From Lysinibacillus sp. PLM2 (GTDB lineage: Bacteria > Bacillota > Bacilli > Bacillales_A > Planococcaceae), in the NCBI GenBank assembly GCA_023168345.1, contig AP025689.1:1672001-1736000 (forward strand): a stretch of DNA of 64,000 bases, given 5' to 3'. The position numbers and the translations under genes were made by a program. The notes beneath the pieces were generated by a model that saw nothing but the letters and a program-made list of their open reading frames with translations, was not told where the DNA came from and made no database searches. Below, one piece after another: positions 26,758-36,250 of the stretch. Each line of letters starts with the position of its first letter. Positions within the stretch are counted from its first letter, which is position 1.

Positions 26758-27642
26758 ATGGTACAAGTTGGAACTGATAGGGTCAAACGTGGAATGGCAG
26801 AAATGCAAAAGGGCGGCGTTATTATGGACGTCATTAATGCAGAACAAGCAAAAATTGCAGAGGCAGCGGGAGCAGTGGCAGTAATGGCACTAGAACGAGT
26901 ACCATCGGATATTCGAAAAGTTGGCGGTGTTGCTCGTATGGCTGATCCTCGAATTATTGAAGAAGTAATGGATGCAGTAACGATTCCAGTTATGGCAAAA
27001 GCACGTATTGGTCACATTGTAGAAGCACGTGTGTTAGAGTCAATGGGTGTTGATTATATTGACGAAAGTGAAGTTTTAACACCTGCTGATGAGGAATTCC
27101 ATTTACTTAAGAGTGATTTTACCGTGCCATTTGTTTGTGGTTGCCGTAACCTAGGAGAAGCAGCACGACGTATTGGAGAAGGGGCTGCTATGCTTCGTAC
27201 AAAAGGTGAACCAGGTACGGGCAACATTGTAGAAGCAGTTCGTCATATTCGCGAAGTAAATGCACAAGTACGTCGTGTGGTTGGTATGAGTAGGGATGAA
27301 TTAATGACAGAAGCGAAAAATCTAGGAGCATCATTTGAATTACTATTGGAAATTAAAAGGTTAGGTCGATTACCTGTTGTGAATTTTGCTGCGGGTGGAA
27401 TTGCAACACCTGCAGATGCAGCACTAATGATGGAACTTGGAGCAGATGGTGTATTTGTTGGTTCTGGTATATTTAAATCAGAAAATCCTGAGAAATTTGC
27501 ACGCGCAATTGTCGAAGCAACAACACATTACAAAGACTATAAACTTATTGCTGGAATTTCAAAGGAACTTGGATCACCGATGAAGGGAATTGACATTGCT
27601 ACACTAGATGTAAGTGAACGTATGCAGGAGCGAGGTTGGTAA
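26758..27642 (+). CDS. pdxS: Pyridoxal 5'-phosphate synthase subunit PdxS
   Basis: PdxS condenses ribose 5-phosphate, glyceraldehyde 3-phosphate and ammonia into PLP. The product is 294 residues, the same as in B. subtilis. Motifs include [21 protein letters not shown], the Lys-containing [13 protein letters not shown] and the phosphate-binding GSGIFKS. I start it at ATG 26758, 7 bases after GGGGGT; the upstream ATGs at 26743 and 26752 do not fit. pdxT follows by one base. Confidence 0.98.
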   Translation: MVQVGTDRVKRGMAEMQKGGVIMDVINAEQAKIAEAAGAVAVMALERVPSDIRKVGGVARMADPRIIEEVMDAVTIPVMAKARIGHIVEARVLESMGVDYIDESEVLTPADEEFHLLKSDFTVPFVCGCRNLGEAARRIGEGAAMLRTKGEPGTGNIVEAVRHIREVNAQVRRVVGMSRDELMTEAKNLGASFELLLEIKRLGRLPVVNFAAGGIATPADAALMMELGADGVFVGSGIFKSENPEKFARAIVEATTHYKDYKLIAGISKELGSPMKGIDIATLDVSERMQERGW

Positions 27643-27643
27643 T

Positions 27644-28249
27644 ATGGCAAAAATAGGAGTCCTGGCATTACAAGGTGCAGTAAGAGAACATATACGCCAA
27701 ATTGAATCTCTTGATTGTGAAGCTGTAGCAGTAAAGACAATTGAAGATTTGAATGCTATTGAGGGTCTAATTTTACCTGGTGGTGAAAGTACAACCATGC
27801 GTAAACTATTAGATCTCAAGCACTTATTAAAGCCCATACAAACATTGGCGCAACAGGGAATACCTATGTTTGGGACATGTGCTGGTCTTATCTTATTAGC
27901 AAAAGAGATTACGGGTTCCGAAACACCCCATCTCGGCATAATGGATGTAGTGGTAGAAAGAAATTCTTTTGGTCGACAAGTTGATAGTTTTGAAGTTGAA
28001 TTATCGATTCCTTCTATAGGTGACGATATTCCTGCAGTTTTTATTCGAGCACCACATATAGTATCTACCGGTGATAATGTTGAAATACTAGCAACATTTG
28101 AAAATCGTATTGTTCTTGCAAAAGATGGTCAATTTTTAGGTTGCTCTTTTCATCCCGAGTTAACAGAAGATGTACGTGTACTTCAATATTTTATTAATAT
28201 GGTAAATGATTACACAAAGTCTTCGCATGCAACAGTAAATTCCATATAG
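27644..28249 (+). CDS. pdxT: Pyridoxal 5'-phosphate synthase glutaminase subunit PdxT
   Basis: PdxT hydrolyses glutamine and channels ammonia to PdxS in a 12+12 complex. The product is 201 residues. It carries the class I glutaminase elements: [10 protein letters not shown] near residue 47, nucleophile Cys in [10 protein letters not shown], and the His-x-Glu pair in [11 protein letters not shown] 27644 directly follows the pdxS stop, with GGAGCGAGG upstream, so the two genes are translationally linked. Confidence 0.97.
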   Translation: MAKIGVLALQGAVREHIRQIESLDCEAVAVKTIEDLNAIEGLILPGGESTTMRKLLDLKHLLKPIQTLAQQGIPMFGTCAGLILLAKEITGSETPHLGIMDVVVERNSFGRQVDSFEVELSIPSIGDDIPAVFIRAPHIVSTGDNVEILATFENRIVLAKDGQFLGCSFHPELTEDVRVLQYFINMVNDYTKSSHATVNSI

Positions 28250-28275
28250 TATCGTTAATTTTCAAAATTGTTAAA

Positions 28276-28512
28276 TCAATGATAGGAAGTAGTAACAGGT
28301 AAGTTTATTTAAGAGAGTTAGCAAGTTAGTGGAAGCTAAAATAGACTCATTTGAATCCATAATAGAGAATCAGAGTATAAGGTTAAGTAAATTTTGGACG
28401 GATAAAAAGTCGTTTCTTTATTAGTAGATTGGATTTCTCCTGTCTTACTTATTTACTGTGGGCAACGCCGGGTAGCTCTCGTCTCTTTTGGGATGGGGGC
28501 TATATTACTTCT
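28276..28512 (+). promoter_or_regulatory. Degenerate T-box leader (serS type) without its gene
   Basis: The sequence shows stem I elements in order: GGAAGTAGTAAC (AGTA loop region), AAGAGAGTTAGCAAG, GTGGAAGCTAA, and ACTCATTTGAATCCA with serine-type triplets. Then comes a T-box-like GTGGGCAACGCCGGG, close to TGGCACCGCGGG. A terminator hairpin follows, AGCTCTCGTCTC-TTTT-GGGATGGGGGCT, with several G-U pairs. In B. subtilis and relatives pdxT is followed by a serS gene with a Ser T-box. Here no synthetase follows and the T-box bulge is worn. Confidence 0.7.
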
Positions 28513-28890
28513 CTATATATTTTTATAGTAGCGTTTCCTAATTATTTAAATTAATAGAAATAATATTGGGATATTTATTCAACGTTTGACAAGTACAAAG
28601 TTATTCTATGTAAAACAGGCACAACGCATTCAGAGCAAGGGATATCATTAGGCAATTCAAAAGGAGAGATTGTAGGTCAATATGGAGTTACTTCTATAAA
28701 AGAAAAGAGACAGGGGTAAATGTCATGGATAATTTGTTAAAAGAGGTGGGAAACTATGGAATTTATTATAATGGTTGGAAAAGGCCAACTATATTAATAT
28801 TAAAAGCTCGTGGGGAATTTTGTATTACTAATTTTAAGAAATCAATCTAAAATTTCTGTGCTAACGAACGCTTAATAAACAATGTAATTG
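28513..28890 (+). other. Interval with coding remnants only
   Basis: One frame near 28570-28719 reads YKVILCKTGTTHSEQG then ISLGNSKGEIVGQYGVTSIK and stops. A shifted frame from 28725 gives MDNLLKEVGNYGIYYNG. Together they look like a broken small protein with a GxSLGxSKxEVxxxYG motif. I cannot name the family. It occupies the place where serS would be expected. Confidence 0.35.
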
Positions 28891-28920
28891 TTCTTCCGCA
28901 ATCGGTCGATTGCGGAAGAA
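28891..28920. repeat. Perfect 13-bp inverted repeat with tetraloop
   Basis: TTCTTCCGCAATC-GGTC-GATTGCGGAAGAA is a perfect palindrome 83 bases downstream of the spoIIP stop on the minus strand. Neither side has a T run, so it is not a classical terminator. It could stabilise a transcript 3' end or be a site for a DNA-binding protein. Confidence 0.6.
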
Positions 28921-29003
28921 ATTAGAACAAAATGAACATACTTTTATAAAAACTATATATTCAAACTTATTAAATAGTGATACAAGTCTACAAGTCTCTT
29001 CAA

Positions 29004-29831
29004 TTAATTAGTTTCAACAGATGAATCATCTTGTAAAACTATAGAGATTGCTTGTGCGAGTACAGAAATCGTACGATTAATCTCTTCCTCTGTATTCTCA
29101 ATACCTCCAAGTTCTATCAAAACCATATTATTAGCTAAATCTTGGTTATAAATACCGTCAACATGTTCCCCTTTTTTACCTATTACACCGCGTGATATTC
29201 CGGGCACCAACTCATTCAATTTATCAGAGATTTTTTTGGCATATGACTGATTAATTAAGAAGTTTGGATTATCTTCTCCTACAACAAAATAGAGTTTTCC
29301 ATAGGTCTGATCCTTATAAGTAAGCGTAGATATATCTTTAGAAGCTGAGTCTCTATGTAGGTCAATGATTAGATCATAGGTATTATTTTGGATTTCGTTT
29401 GAAAGATGAGGTCGTACAACATCATAAGCTTCTGAAAATGTGCGATTTGTTTTTTTTAATTCATCCATTGTATCAAAGTTAAGAAATTTTGTATTTAGGG
29501 AATTAACGTTAAAGTGCATTTTTATAATTTCTTCAAATTCAGTAATGTTTGAGTTTGAGTGATAAACAGCTTTTTCTCCACTTTTATTTTTAACTATGGG
29601 AATAAAAGCTTCATGGGAATGTGTAAAAAGCAACAACACATTTTTTAATATTGTCGGTTCCGAAGTATTAAGAGGTACTGTAGTCGTTGTAGGAGCTAAC
29701 ACAAGTTTCTTAGGTGATTGCTGCTCTTCAACAACTACTTCCTGAGTTATACTAAAAGAACTTGCAATTATCGGTGATAGAAATAATAGTAAAAAGAATC
29801 CAATAAAGAAGACTAGTTTATATTGCATCAT
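29004..29831 (-). CDS. spoIIP: Stage II sporulation protein P (SpoIIP)
   Basis: SpoIIP is the amidase/endopeptidase that, with SpoIID and SpoIIM, thins septal peptidoglycan and drives engulfment. The product is 275 residues with one N-terminal membrane helix (about 5-24). The zinc amidase motifs are seen: THSHEAF near residue 93, DLHRDS near residue 154 and LIELGG near residue 245. It is shorter than the canonical gpr-linked SpoIIP (about 400 residues), so it may be an additional paralogue. It is monocistronic with no gpr nearby. Sigma-E control would be expected. Confidence 0.9.
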   Translation of the reverse strand: MMQYKLVFFIGFFLLLFLSPIIASSFSITQEVVVEEQQSPKKLVLAPTTTTVPLNTSEPTILKNVLLLFTHSHEAFIPIVKNKSGEKAVYHSNSNITEFEEIIKMHFNVNSLNTKFLNFDTMDELKKTNRTFSEAYDVVRPHLSNEIQNNTYDLIIDLHRDSASKDISTLTYKDQTYGKLYFVVGEDNPNFLINQSYAKKISDKLNELVPGISRGVIGKKGEHVDGIYNQDLANNMVLIELGGIENTEEEINRTISVLAQAISIVLQDDSSVETN

Positions 29832-29998
29832 TTATTCACCTCAAACAACTATATGTGTGAGGGTTACCTATTATTTATATAAGTGTAAAAATAAATGGAT
29901 TTGTAATATTTACCGTTAGTAATATTACTCACTATAATTTAAATTACATTATGAATTTTTTATGAACTTGATAAAATCTCCTTTATCATAGTTTGATA

Positions 29999-30032
29999 TG
30001 TGCATAATTTCTCCATAATTATTTGTTACATT
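29999..30032 (+). promoter_or_regulatory. Direct-repeat promoter of the multicopper oxidase
   Basis: TGTGCATAATT (29999-30009) and TCTCCATAATT (30010-30020) are 11-bp repeats with 9 of 11 identical bases. TACATT (30027-30032) follows after 6 bases. It starts 67 bases before the start codon. Confidence 0.65.
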
Positions 30033-30065
30033 TTGATTGTAATCAAATTTTAGGGAGGAATCAGT

Positions 30066-31607
30066 ATGAAATCCAAGTTATGGATGACTGCATTAATAGC
30101 AAGTGCTGTAATTGCTGGAGGTTGTAGTGCAAGTAATACAAATTCAGATTCTGAAGAAATGGATCATTCCAATATGTCTGAAGAGGAAATGATGGGTATG
30201 GAGGGTATGGATCATTCAAACATGTCCGAAGAAGAAATGATGAATATGGAAGGAATGGATATGGAAAACGGCCATGCTAGTCATACTAATCCATTAGAAT
30301 TAAATGATTCTACAGGAGAAAACGAACTAGCGCTTCCACCATTAGTTGAACCTAAAGATGGAATTGTTGATATCACTGCTCAACAAGGGAAAACTGAATT
30401 CTTTGATGGTATCCAAACTAATACATATGGATATAATGGTTCATTCTTAGGCCCTGTTATTCGTGTTAATAAAGGTGATACAGTAACATTCAGAACAAAC
30501 AATCAATTGTCTGAACCAACGACATTCCATTGGCATGGAGTTGATATTCCAGGTGAGGGCGATGGAGGACCACATCAAATACTAGAACCAGGTGAATCAG
30601 AAGATGTAAAATTTACTGTTAATCAAGGTGCGTCAACTCTTTGGTTCCATCCACATCCTGAAGGTGCTACAGCTGAACAAGTATACAAAGGATTAGCAGG
30701 GTTGATTTATGTGGAAGATGAAAACTCTAAAAGCCTAGGATTACCTGATGAATATGGAGTAAATGATTTCCCACTAATATTCCAAGACAAACAATTTAAT
30801 GAGGGTAAACAATTTGATTATCAAGCTGTGCGTAACGAAGACGGAACAATTGGTGACACAATGTTAGTAAACGGAACTCTTAATCCTAATCTGACAGTAG
30901 GAAAAGAGAAAGTACGCTTACGTTTATTGAACGGATCTAATGCACGTAACTATACGTTTAAATTAAACACAGGAGATAAATTCCTGCAAATTGCTACAGA
31001 TGGTGGATTCCTAAATGAACCAACTGAGATGTCAGAAATTACATTAACACCAGGTGAACGTGCAGAAATTATCGTTGATTTTTCTGAATATGATGCATCT
31101 AGCAATGTAGCCTTAGTTAATGAGGCAGGTTCTATCCTATTGCCATTTAAAATGGATGTCCAAAAAACAAATTCAATAGAAATTCCGAGAACGTTAAATG
31201 ATTATGTAGTAACAGAAGAAGAAAAAAATTTACCAGTTACAAAAAAACTTGAATTATTCGGAATGGGCGAAATGGTATATATAAATGACAAACAATTTGA
31301 TATGAACCGAATTGATTTTACTCAAAAACAAGGTGAAACAGAAATTTGGGAAATTTATAATAAACCTGATGCAATGGGGGGCATGACACATCCATTCCAT
31401 ATCCACGGAACACAATTTAAAATAGTATCAATTGATGGGAAAGAGCCACCTGTAGAATTGCAAGGTTGGAAAGACACTGTTGCAATCGAACCAGACCAAA
31501 CAGTGAAACTAGCTGTTAAATTTAATAATAAAGGTATCTACATGTTCCACTGTCACGTTCTTGAACATGAAGAAAACGGAATGATGGGACAAGTTGAAGT
31601 AATTTAG
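30066..31607 (+). CDS. Met-rich multicopper oxidase lipoprotein
   Basis: This three-domain laccase-like oxidase (513 residues) probably oxidises Cu(I) outside the membrane, as CueO does. The lipobox is AGGC near residue 20. A tandem Met/His repeat follows (MDHSNMSEEEMMGMEG, then MDHSNMSEEEMMNMEG). Copper ligands are FHWHG, WFHPHPEG, HPFHIHG and HCHVLEHEENGMMG, so all three trinuclear and type-1 motifs are intact. GGGAGG precedes ATG. It is monocistronic, closed by a strong terminator, and driven by the 29999 direct-repeat promoter. Confidence 0.95.
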   Translation: MKSKLWMTALIASAVIAGGCSASNTNSDSEEMDHSNMSEEEMMGMEGMDHSNMSEEEMMNMEGMDMENGHASHTNPLELNDSTGENELALPPLVEPKDGIVDITAQQGKTEFFDGIQTNTYGYNGSFLGPVIRVNKGDTVTFRTNNQLSEPTTFHWHGVDIPGEGDGGPHQILEPGESEDVKFTVNQGASTLWFHPHPEGATAEQVYKGLAGLIYVEDENSKSLGLPDEYGVNDFPLIFQDKQFNEGKQFDYQAVRNEDGTIGDTMLVNGTLNPNLTVGKEKVRLRLLNGSNARNYTFKLNTGDKFLQIATDGGFLNEPTEMSEITLTPGERAEIIVDFSEYDASSNVALVNEAGSILLPFKMDVQKTNSIEIPRTLNDYVVTEEEKNLPVTKKLELFGMGEMVYINDKQFDMNRIDFTQKQGETEIWEIYNKPDAMGGMTHPFHIHGTQFKIVSIDGKEPPVELQGWKDTVAIEPDQTVKLAVKFNNKGIYMFHCHVLEHEENGMMGQVEVI

Positions 31608-31628
31608 TTTTTGGTCATTCATTAAATA

Positions 31629-31680
31629 AAATATCCTCAAGTTGGATGATAGATAAATAACACAACTTGAGGATATTTTT
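31629..31680 (+). terminator. Terminator after the multicopper oxidase
   Basis: AAATATCCTCAAGTTG pairs with CAACTTGAGGATATTT in a 16-bp stem with a T tract. Confidence 0.9.
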
Positions 31681-31746
31681 ACTTTCGTATTTAAAAATTG
31701 GTTAAATTTTTTGTGTGATTATAGGTCCTGTTTTTAATCCGTTAAC

Positions 31747-34404
31747 CTAATAAATCTTTTCACCTAAGATAGTTTTATAATCTTTCATTTTTCTGCTAAA
31801 AGCTTCTGGTCCACCTTCTAAGTAATTTACAATATGCTCCATAATTTGTTTATCATTACTATAACCTTGAGCTTTAAGTTGACTGTTAAAACCGTCATTT
31901 GATTCTAAAACAACAACCTGCTCTGCACCAGCATTAGTAACTAATGTAGAGTTGTGAGTAACAATAATTACTTGTCGCTCGTTCTTAATTTTCTGCAAAC
32001 TCTTCACTAATGTTTTATAAATATATTGGTTATCTAGATTATCTTCAGGTTGATCTATAATCAATGGAGTTTGATCGTTAGTGTAGCGACCATAATTTAT
32101 GATGAAAGTTAGAATAGCTACTACTTTTTGACCTAATGATAGCTCGTTAATATTTTTCATATTGACTCTTGTAGGGCTACCGACCTCTTCTTTGGCATTC
32201 ACATTGAATTCCATCATAAAATTATCACTATCTAAATATGCATCACTAATTATTTCAGCTAAATCCATACGATGGTTAGCCAACTCTTCTCTAATTGCTG
32301 TGAATAATTTGCCTGGGGTTTTAAGTTCTCTAGCATCTTTTAGATTATAATCTATAGTTTTAGTTGATTGAGTAGTAGTTACAAAATCTAACAGTTTAAA
32401 ATTAGATTCTAAAAAATCATGTTCTCTATTATATAAAGCTCTTAAAAATGATAATACACCCATTTTGCTTACCTGGGCCTCTATATATTCGACAACATTT
32501 GACCATTTTAATGTTGTAGAAGCTACAAATTGTTTTCTATAGCTGTTGTTATTGGAGTAACTTATATTGTTTAATAACCTTTCGAAAATTGGGGTTAAAT
32601 AATATTCTTGTTTATTAAATGAATTATGTAATTTAATTCGTAAAATATCTTTATTTTCTAAATTGAATTTATTTAAAGTATCATTGACTCGCGTTTTCCA
32701 AGTATCAATAATACTTTGTATATCCATTATTTCCTTTCCAACAATCTGTAAAAAGTCTCTTTTGTTTGAATACATCAATAAGTTAGTTTTTTCTGAGATA
32801 GTATCTAATGTTTGTCCGGAAAACATTAAATTTCTAATAAAAGCAGCAAAGTCATTCTTTTCAATTAAATTGATAATCTTAGAGATTGAATAATGCTTCT
32901 TATTTAATTTATTTAATATGCTTGATTTATCTGCTAAACCTTTAATTTCTCTAAATAAATAGTGATTTTTTTCCTGATCGGTTTGAACTTGATATAAGTT
33001 TGTCCAATGGTCATTTAAATAAATCTCAGAATCTATATTCCTCTTACTTTTAAATGCCTGGTCTAAGAAAAAGTAAGGACTATCTTCTTCAAAGTCTGAA
33101 TTTATTTGTGCAGTGAAACGAATAATATATTCTTCTCTATTTATCCTAAAAGTTACATATATTGTTTGATGCTTAGAAACAAAAGATAAAACTTTTTTAT
33201 CAACTGATTCTTGAGAGAAGATAATATCCAAAATGTTCAAAATTGTACTTTTACCGGTTCCTCTTCCACCGATTATACAGGTTAAGTCTTTTGAGAAATT
33301 AAAGTAAAAAGGACCACTATTATTTTTAAAAAATCCTGAATGTCCCTCAGGAATGTAGACTCCTTTAATAAATACAGGATTTAATTTTGGTTTTTCATAT
33401 GGATAAACGCTTATAGAGTGATTAAAAACAGCTTTCATTAAATTTTTAAAATTTATCTTATTCATTTTTATCCATGTATTTTTTATTCCTATTGTATTAA
33501 TACCATGTGAATCACTCTCATAAAAAATACAAAAGTCATGTTGCTTTTTGGGGCTAAAACTTCTAATTACGTTTTCTATTTGAAATGTAGAATTTGTAAC
33601 ACCGAATAAATCAAAATTAGGAGAATTAAATAGTTGATTTTTATACATTCCTGTTAAATTTTTGAACTTAGCTGTGTTAATATGGGCAATATATGCCTTT
33701 CCACCTATTTCTGTAACCTTATTTATAACGCTTAGACTATGCTCGATAGATCCAGATAGTTTTGAATCACCATTCGAAACTATATATTCATCTATAAATT
33801 TTTCAACATCTTTCATCTGTTTTTCATCAAACATAGCTACAACATGATTACCATCAGAACATGAAATTTCTATACCTAAAATAATCCAAATATCTTTTTT
33901 GTCTATATGATGGAAAGCATTTTGATAACAGTAATTAATCATACTTTTTAATTTTTTATACCCTGCTATCGTATTATGATCCGCAATAATTACACCTTCA
34001 ATCTCTTCAGCATAGAGCTTATATGCAATCATATGATAAGTAAAATATTCTTTAAAATCTATAAAGTATAATCCCTTACTTTTTAGTTGGTTTATATAAT
34101 CAATTCCATAAGCGCCTTTTAAATAGTTATCTAGATAGGTTCTATATTCCTCCGGATTTATCATACCAATACTACAGGCATATTCTAGAATCCATTCCAC
34201 TGTACGATCTTTATAATAATATTTTTTTTCATTATTATCTTTTATCTGTTCAATTTCATAGTCTTCCGATGCAGGTGTATGTAAATGAATTTCAAATTTA
34301 TATAACTTCCCATATTTTTTTCTAGAATCTTCAAGACTAGCATAAACATTTTCTAAATTTGGGTTGTAAACAAAATCATTTTGACTTTCAAAAGAATCTC
34401 GCAA
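31747..34404 (-). CDS. PHP phosphoesterase-AAA ATPase (TrlF-like)
   Basis: This is a large protein of 885 residues. The N-terminal PHP domain (about 36-260) has metal motifs HLHTPASEDYE (40-50), IIADHNT, and GIEIS followed by DGNHVV. An SMC/RecF-like ATPase follows, with Walker A GGRGTGKST near residue 378. A long helical insert precedes the ABC signature-like ELSLGQK and Walker B LIIDQPEDNLDN, then VTHNS. This is the architecture of TrlF-family PHP-AAA proteins, which combine a metal-dependent phosphoesterase or nuclease with an ATP switch. A nucleic-acid or defence role is likely by analogy; the substrate is unknown. It is solitary, lies beside a broken topB, and is AT-rich. Confidence 0.85.
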   Translation of the reverse strand: MRDSFESQNDFVYNPNLENVYASLEDSRKKYGKLYKFEIHLHTPASEDYEIEQIKDNNEKKYYYKDRTVEWILEYACSIGMINPEEYRTYLDNYLKGAYGIDYINQLKSKGLYFIDFKEYFTYHMIAYKLYAEEIEGVIIADHNTIAGYKKLKSMINYCYQNAFHHIDKKDIWIILGIEISCSDGNHVVAMFDEKQMKDVEKFIDEYIVSNGDSKLSGSIEHSLSVINKVTEIGGKAYIAHINTAKFKNLTGMYKNQLFNSPNFDLFGVTNSTFQIENVIRSFSPKKQHDFCIFYESDSHGINTIGIKNTWIKMNKINFKNLMKAVFNHSISVYPYEKPKLNPVFIKGVYIPEGHSGFFKNNSGPFYFNFSKDLTCIIGGRGTGKSTILNILDIIFSQESVDKKVLSFVSKHQTIYVTFRINREEYIIRFTAQINSDFEEDSPYFFLDQAFKSKRNIDSEIYLNDHWTNLYQVQTDQEKNHYLFREIKGLADKSSILNKLNKKHYSISKIINLIEKNDFAAFIRNLMFSGQTLDTISEKTNLLMYSNKRDFLQIVGKEIMDIQSIIDTWKTRVNDTLNKFNLENKDILRIKLHNSFNKQEYYLTPIFERLLNNISYSNNNSYRKQFVASTTLKWSNVVEYIEAQVSKMGVLSFLRALYNREHDFLESNFKLLDFVTTTQSTKTIDYNLKDARELKTPGKLFTAIREELANHRMDLAEIISDAYLDSDNFMMEFNVNAKEEVGSPTRVNMKNINELSLGQKVVAILTFIINYGRYTNDQTPLIIDQPEDNLDNQYIYKTLVKSLQKIKNERQVIIVTHNSTLVTNAGAEQVVVLESNDGFNSQLKAQGYSNDKQIMEHIVNYLEGGPEAFSRKMKDYKTILGEKIY

Positions 34405-34580
34405 TAGTATTACTCCTTTCCAAAAAATGACTTTTCAGACAATTCTTTAAAAACACCGTACCATAAATGTGAAAGAAGTAAAAGAGAGTGCTGTTTCATT
34501 AGAATCTATTTTTTAATAGACTAGATTACTACTAAGATAAGAGTATTCTTACTTAAGTATCTGCTTTTTAACACCTATTC

Positions 34581-34610
34581 CATTAAGTCCACTTTCATTA
34601 AGTCCACTTT
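34581..34610. repeat. Tandem 15-bp duplication at the topB breakpoint
   Basis: CATTAAGTCCACTTT occurs twice in direct succession (34581-34595, 34596-34610), ending 9 bases before homology to topB begins. It marks a recombination or insertion junction. The rest of 34405-34580 is the AT-rich promoter region of the 34404 gene. Confidence 0.75.
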
Positions 34611-34618
34611 TTTGTAGA

Positions 34619-35758
34619 TACAGGACAGAATCTAAGCATCTACCGACAAATTTTGCAAAAACAATTGAAAATAATCTAGGATCATTATGTAACATACCAG
34701 AATATAAAGACATTGTTCCTTCTATTTTACAGAATAAAAATCAAATTGAATCTGTTATACAGTCAAAAAAATATGTAGATGATAGAAAGCTTACTGATCA
34801 TCATGCTATTACCTTAACAGAAGTTGCCATTGGTAAGAAAAAATTATCAACAAATGAATTGAAAATATATCATTTAGTGGCTAAAAGACTACTGTCAATA
34901 TTCATGCCACCTTATGTCATTGATAAAACAGCAGTCATATTAGAATCTAATAAACAGTTATTCAAAGCAAATGGCAATATGATTATTGATAAAGGGTATA
35001 GTGTGCTTTACGAAAGCTACAGAAAAAAACAAGAACAACCATTACCGAAGCTCGTAAATGGCATGATGATACACATTAAGAATAGTAATATACTTTCAAA
35101 ACAAACAGAACCACCAACACGTTATACAGATAGTAGCTTATTAGATGCTATGTTCCATGCCGGAAGATTTGTAGAAGACAAAGAATTACAGCGTATTTTA
35201 AAGGACGCAGAAGGAATAGGAACCTCAGCCACTAGAGCAGAAATTATTGAAAAGCTGATTTCCATTGGCATGATTGCTCGTGAAGGTAAAGCGTTTTATG
35301 CAACTCAATTTGGAATCGATGTTATTAACAGCATTGGTGATCATGACATTGTATCACCAGTGTTAACTGCAATTTGGAGTAAAAAACTAAAAGATATCGT
35401 AGATGGTAAATTAAGCTCCAATTATTTTTATCAAGAGATGCTGACCTATGTTCAACATGCTACTTCCAGCTTCATTGATTTAAAAATGCAAGTGGAAGAA
35501 AAGCAAGAGAATATAGTTGGAAAATGCGTAAAGTGTGGTAAACCAGTCATCGAAGGATTTAAAATGTATCATTGTACAAACAAAGAATGTAAATTTACCA
35601 TTAGTAAAACGATTATGAAAGGTAAAATTACCCCAACTGATGTAAAGAAATTGCTCATAGGAAAAGAAACGCGAGAAATTCTTTTTACTTGGAAAAGTGG
35701 AAAGAAGGGAAAAGCTAAGCTTAAGTTAGAAGGAGGGAAATTAGAATTTATTTTTTGA
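34619..35758 (+). pseudogene. topB: DNA topoisomerase III, 5'-truncated
   Basis: Homology to TopB starts abruptly at RTESKHLPTNFAKTIENNLG, which is the catalytic YPRTES motif with the leading residues lost. It runs through DDRKLTDHHAITLTE and RLLSIFMPPY to GIGTSATRAEIIEKLI. It ends with the zinc ribbon CVKCGKPVI..CTNKEC and a conserved C-terminus at 35758. About 380 of some 720 codons remain. The TOPRIM half is missing, so it cannot be an active type IA enzyme. A TTG at 34859 could start 299 residues, but no function is expected. TopB genes of this kind are often carried by plasmids and integrative elements. Confidence 0.9.
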
Positions 35759-35851
35759 CAATATTTATTAATTTATTAAGTCAATTGCCTTTAATAATTT
35801 AGTATCCTTTCATACCTTGTAGTACAGAAATGAATAGGAGGAAAGAACGAG

Positions 35852-36160
35852 ATGCACCTTATTAAGTATTTCATTAAAAAAAGGCAAAGAAATTGTGTCC
35901 AACATGATCGAAAGTGCGATGGAGATAATGTAATTCCATGCTATTGCAATGACTTTTTTAAATTAAATCTGGCGGGTCTTACTGATCGTTTAAATTATCA
36001 ATTATTAATATGCCAAAGTCCTATAAAAATTACTACTTTAGGTGGGTTGCAGCTTTCAGGTAGAACCTTCCAAATTGGTTCCGATTATATCGATATTCAT
36101 TCTGAACAAGGTATTGTAACGATTTTACAGGATAAGATTAAACATATCAGTCATTTGTAA
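35852..36160 (+). CDS. Hypothetical small beta-rich protein at the head of the mnx-like locus
   Basis: The product is 102 residues with a basic N-terminus (IKKRQRN), a Cys cluster (CVQHDRKCDGDNVIPCYC) and a C-terminal strand-rich part (GRTFQIGSDYIDIHSEQGIVTILQDKIKHI). That part recalls the DUF2642-like barrel found in Bacillales spore-associated proteins and in the 37987 and 43252 products. AGGAGGAAAG precedes ATG, so it is well supported as a gene. The function is unknown; its place suggests a small factor of the metal-oxidase complex. Confidence 0.65.
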   Translation: MHLIKYFIKKRQRNCVQHDRKCDGDNVIPCYCNDFFKLNLAGLTDRLNYQLLICQSPIKITTLGGLQLSGRTFQIGSDYIDIHSEQGIVTILQDKIKHISHL

Positions 36161-36250
36161 TAGGATAGTTCGGTTTTAGTAAATTCCCTATCTCAACAAA
36201 AAGTAAAATTGTTAATAGATGATTAAAAATTATAGAAAGGAACTCCTAAC

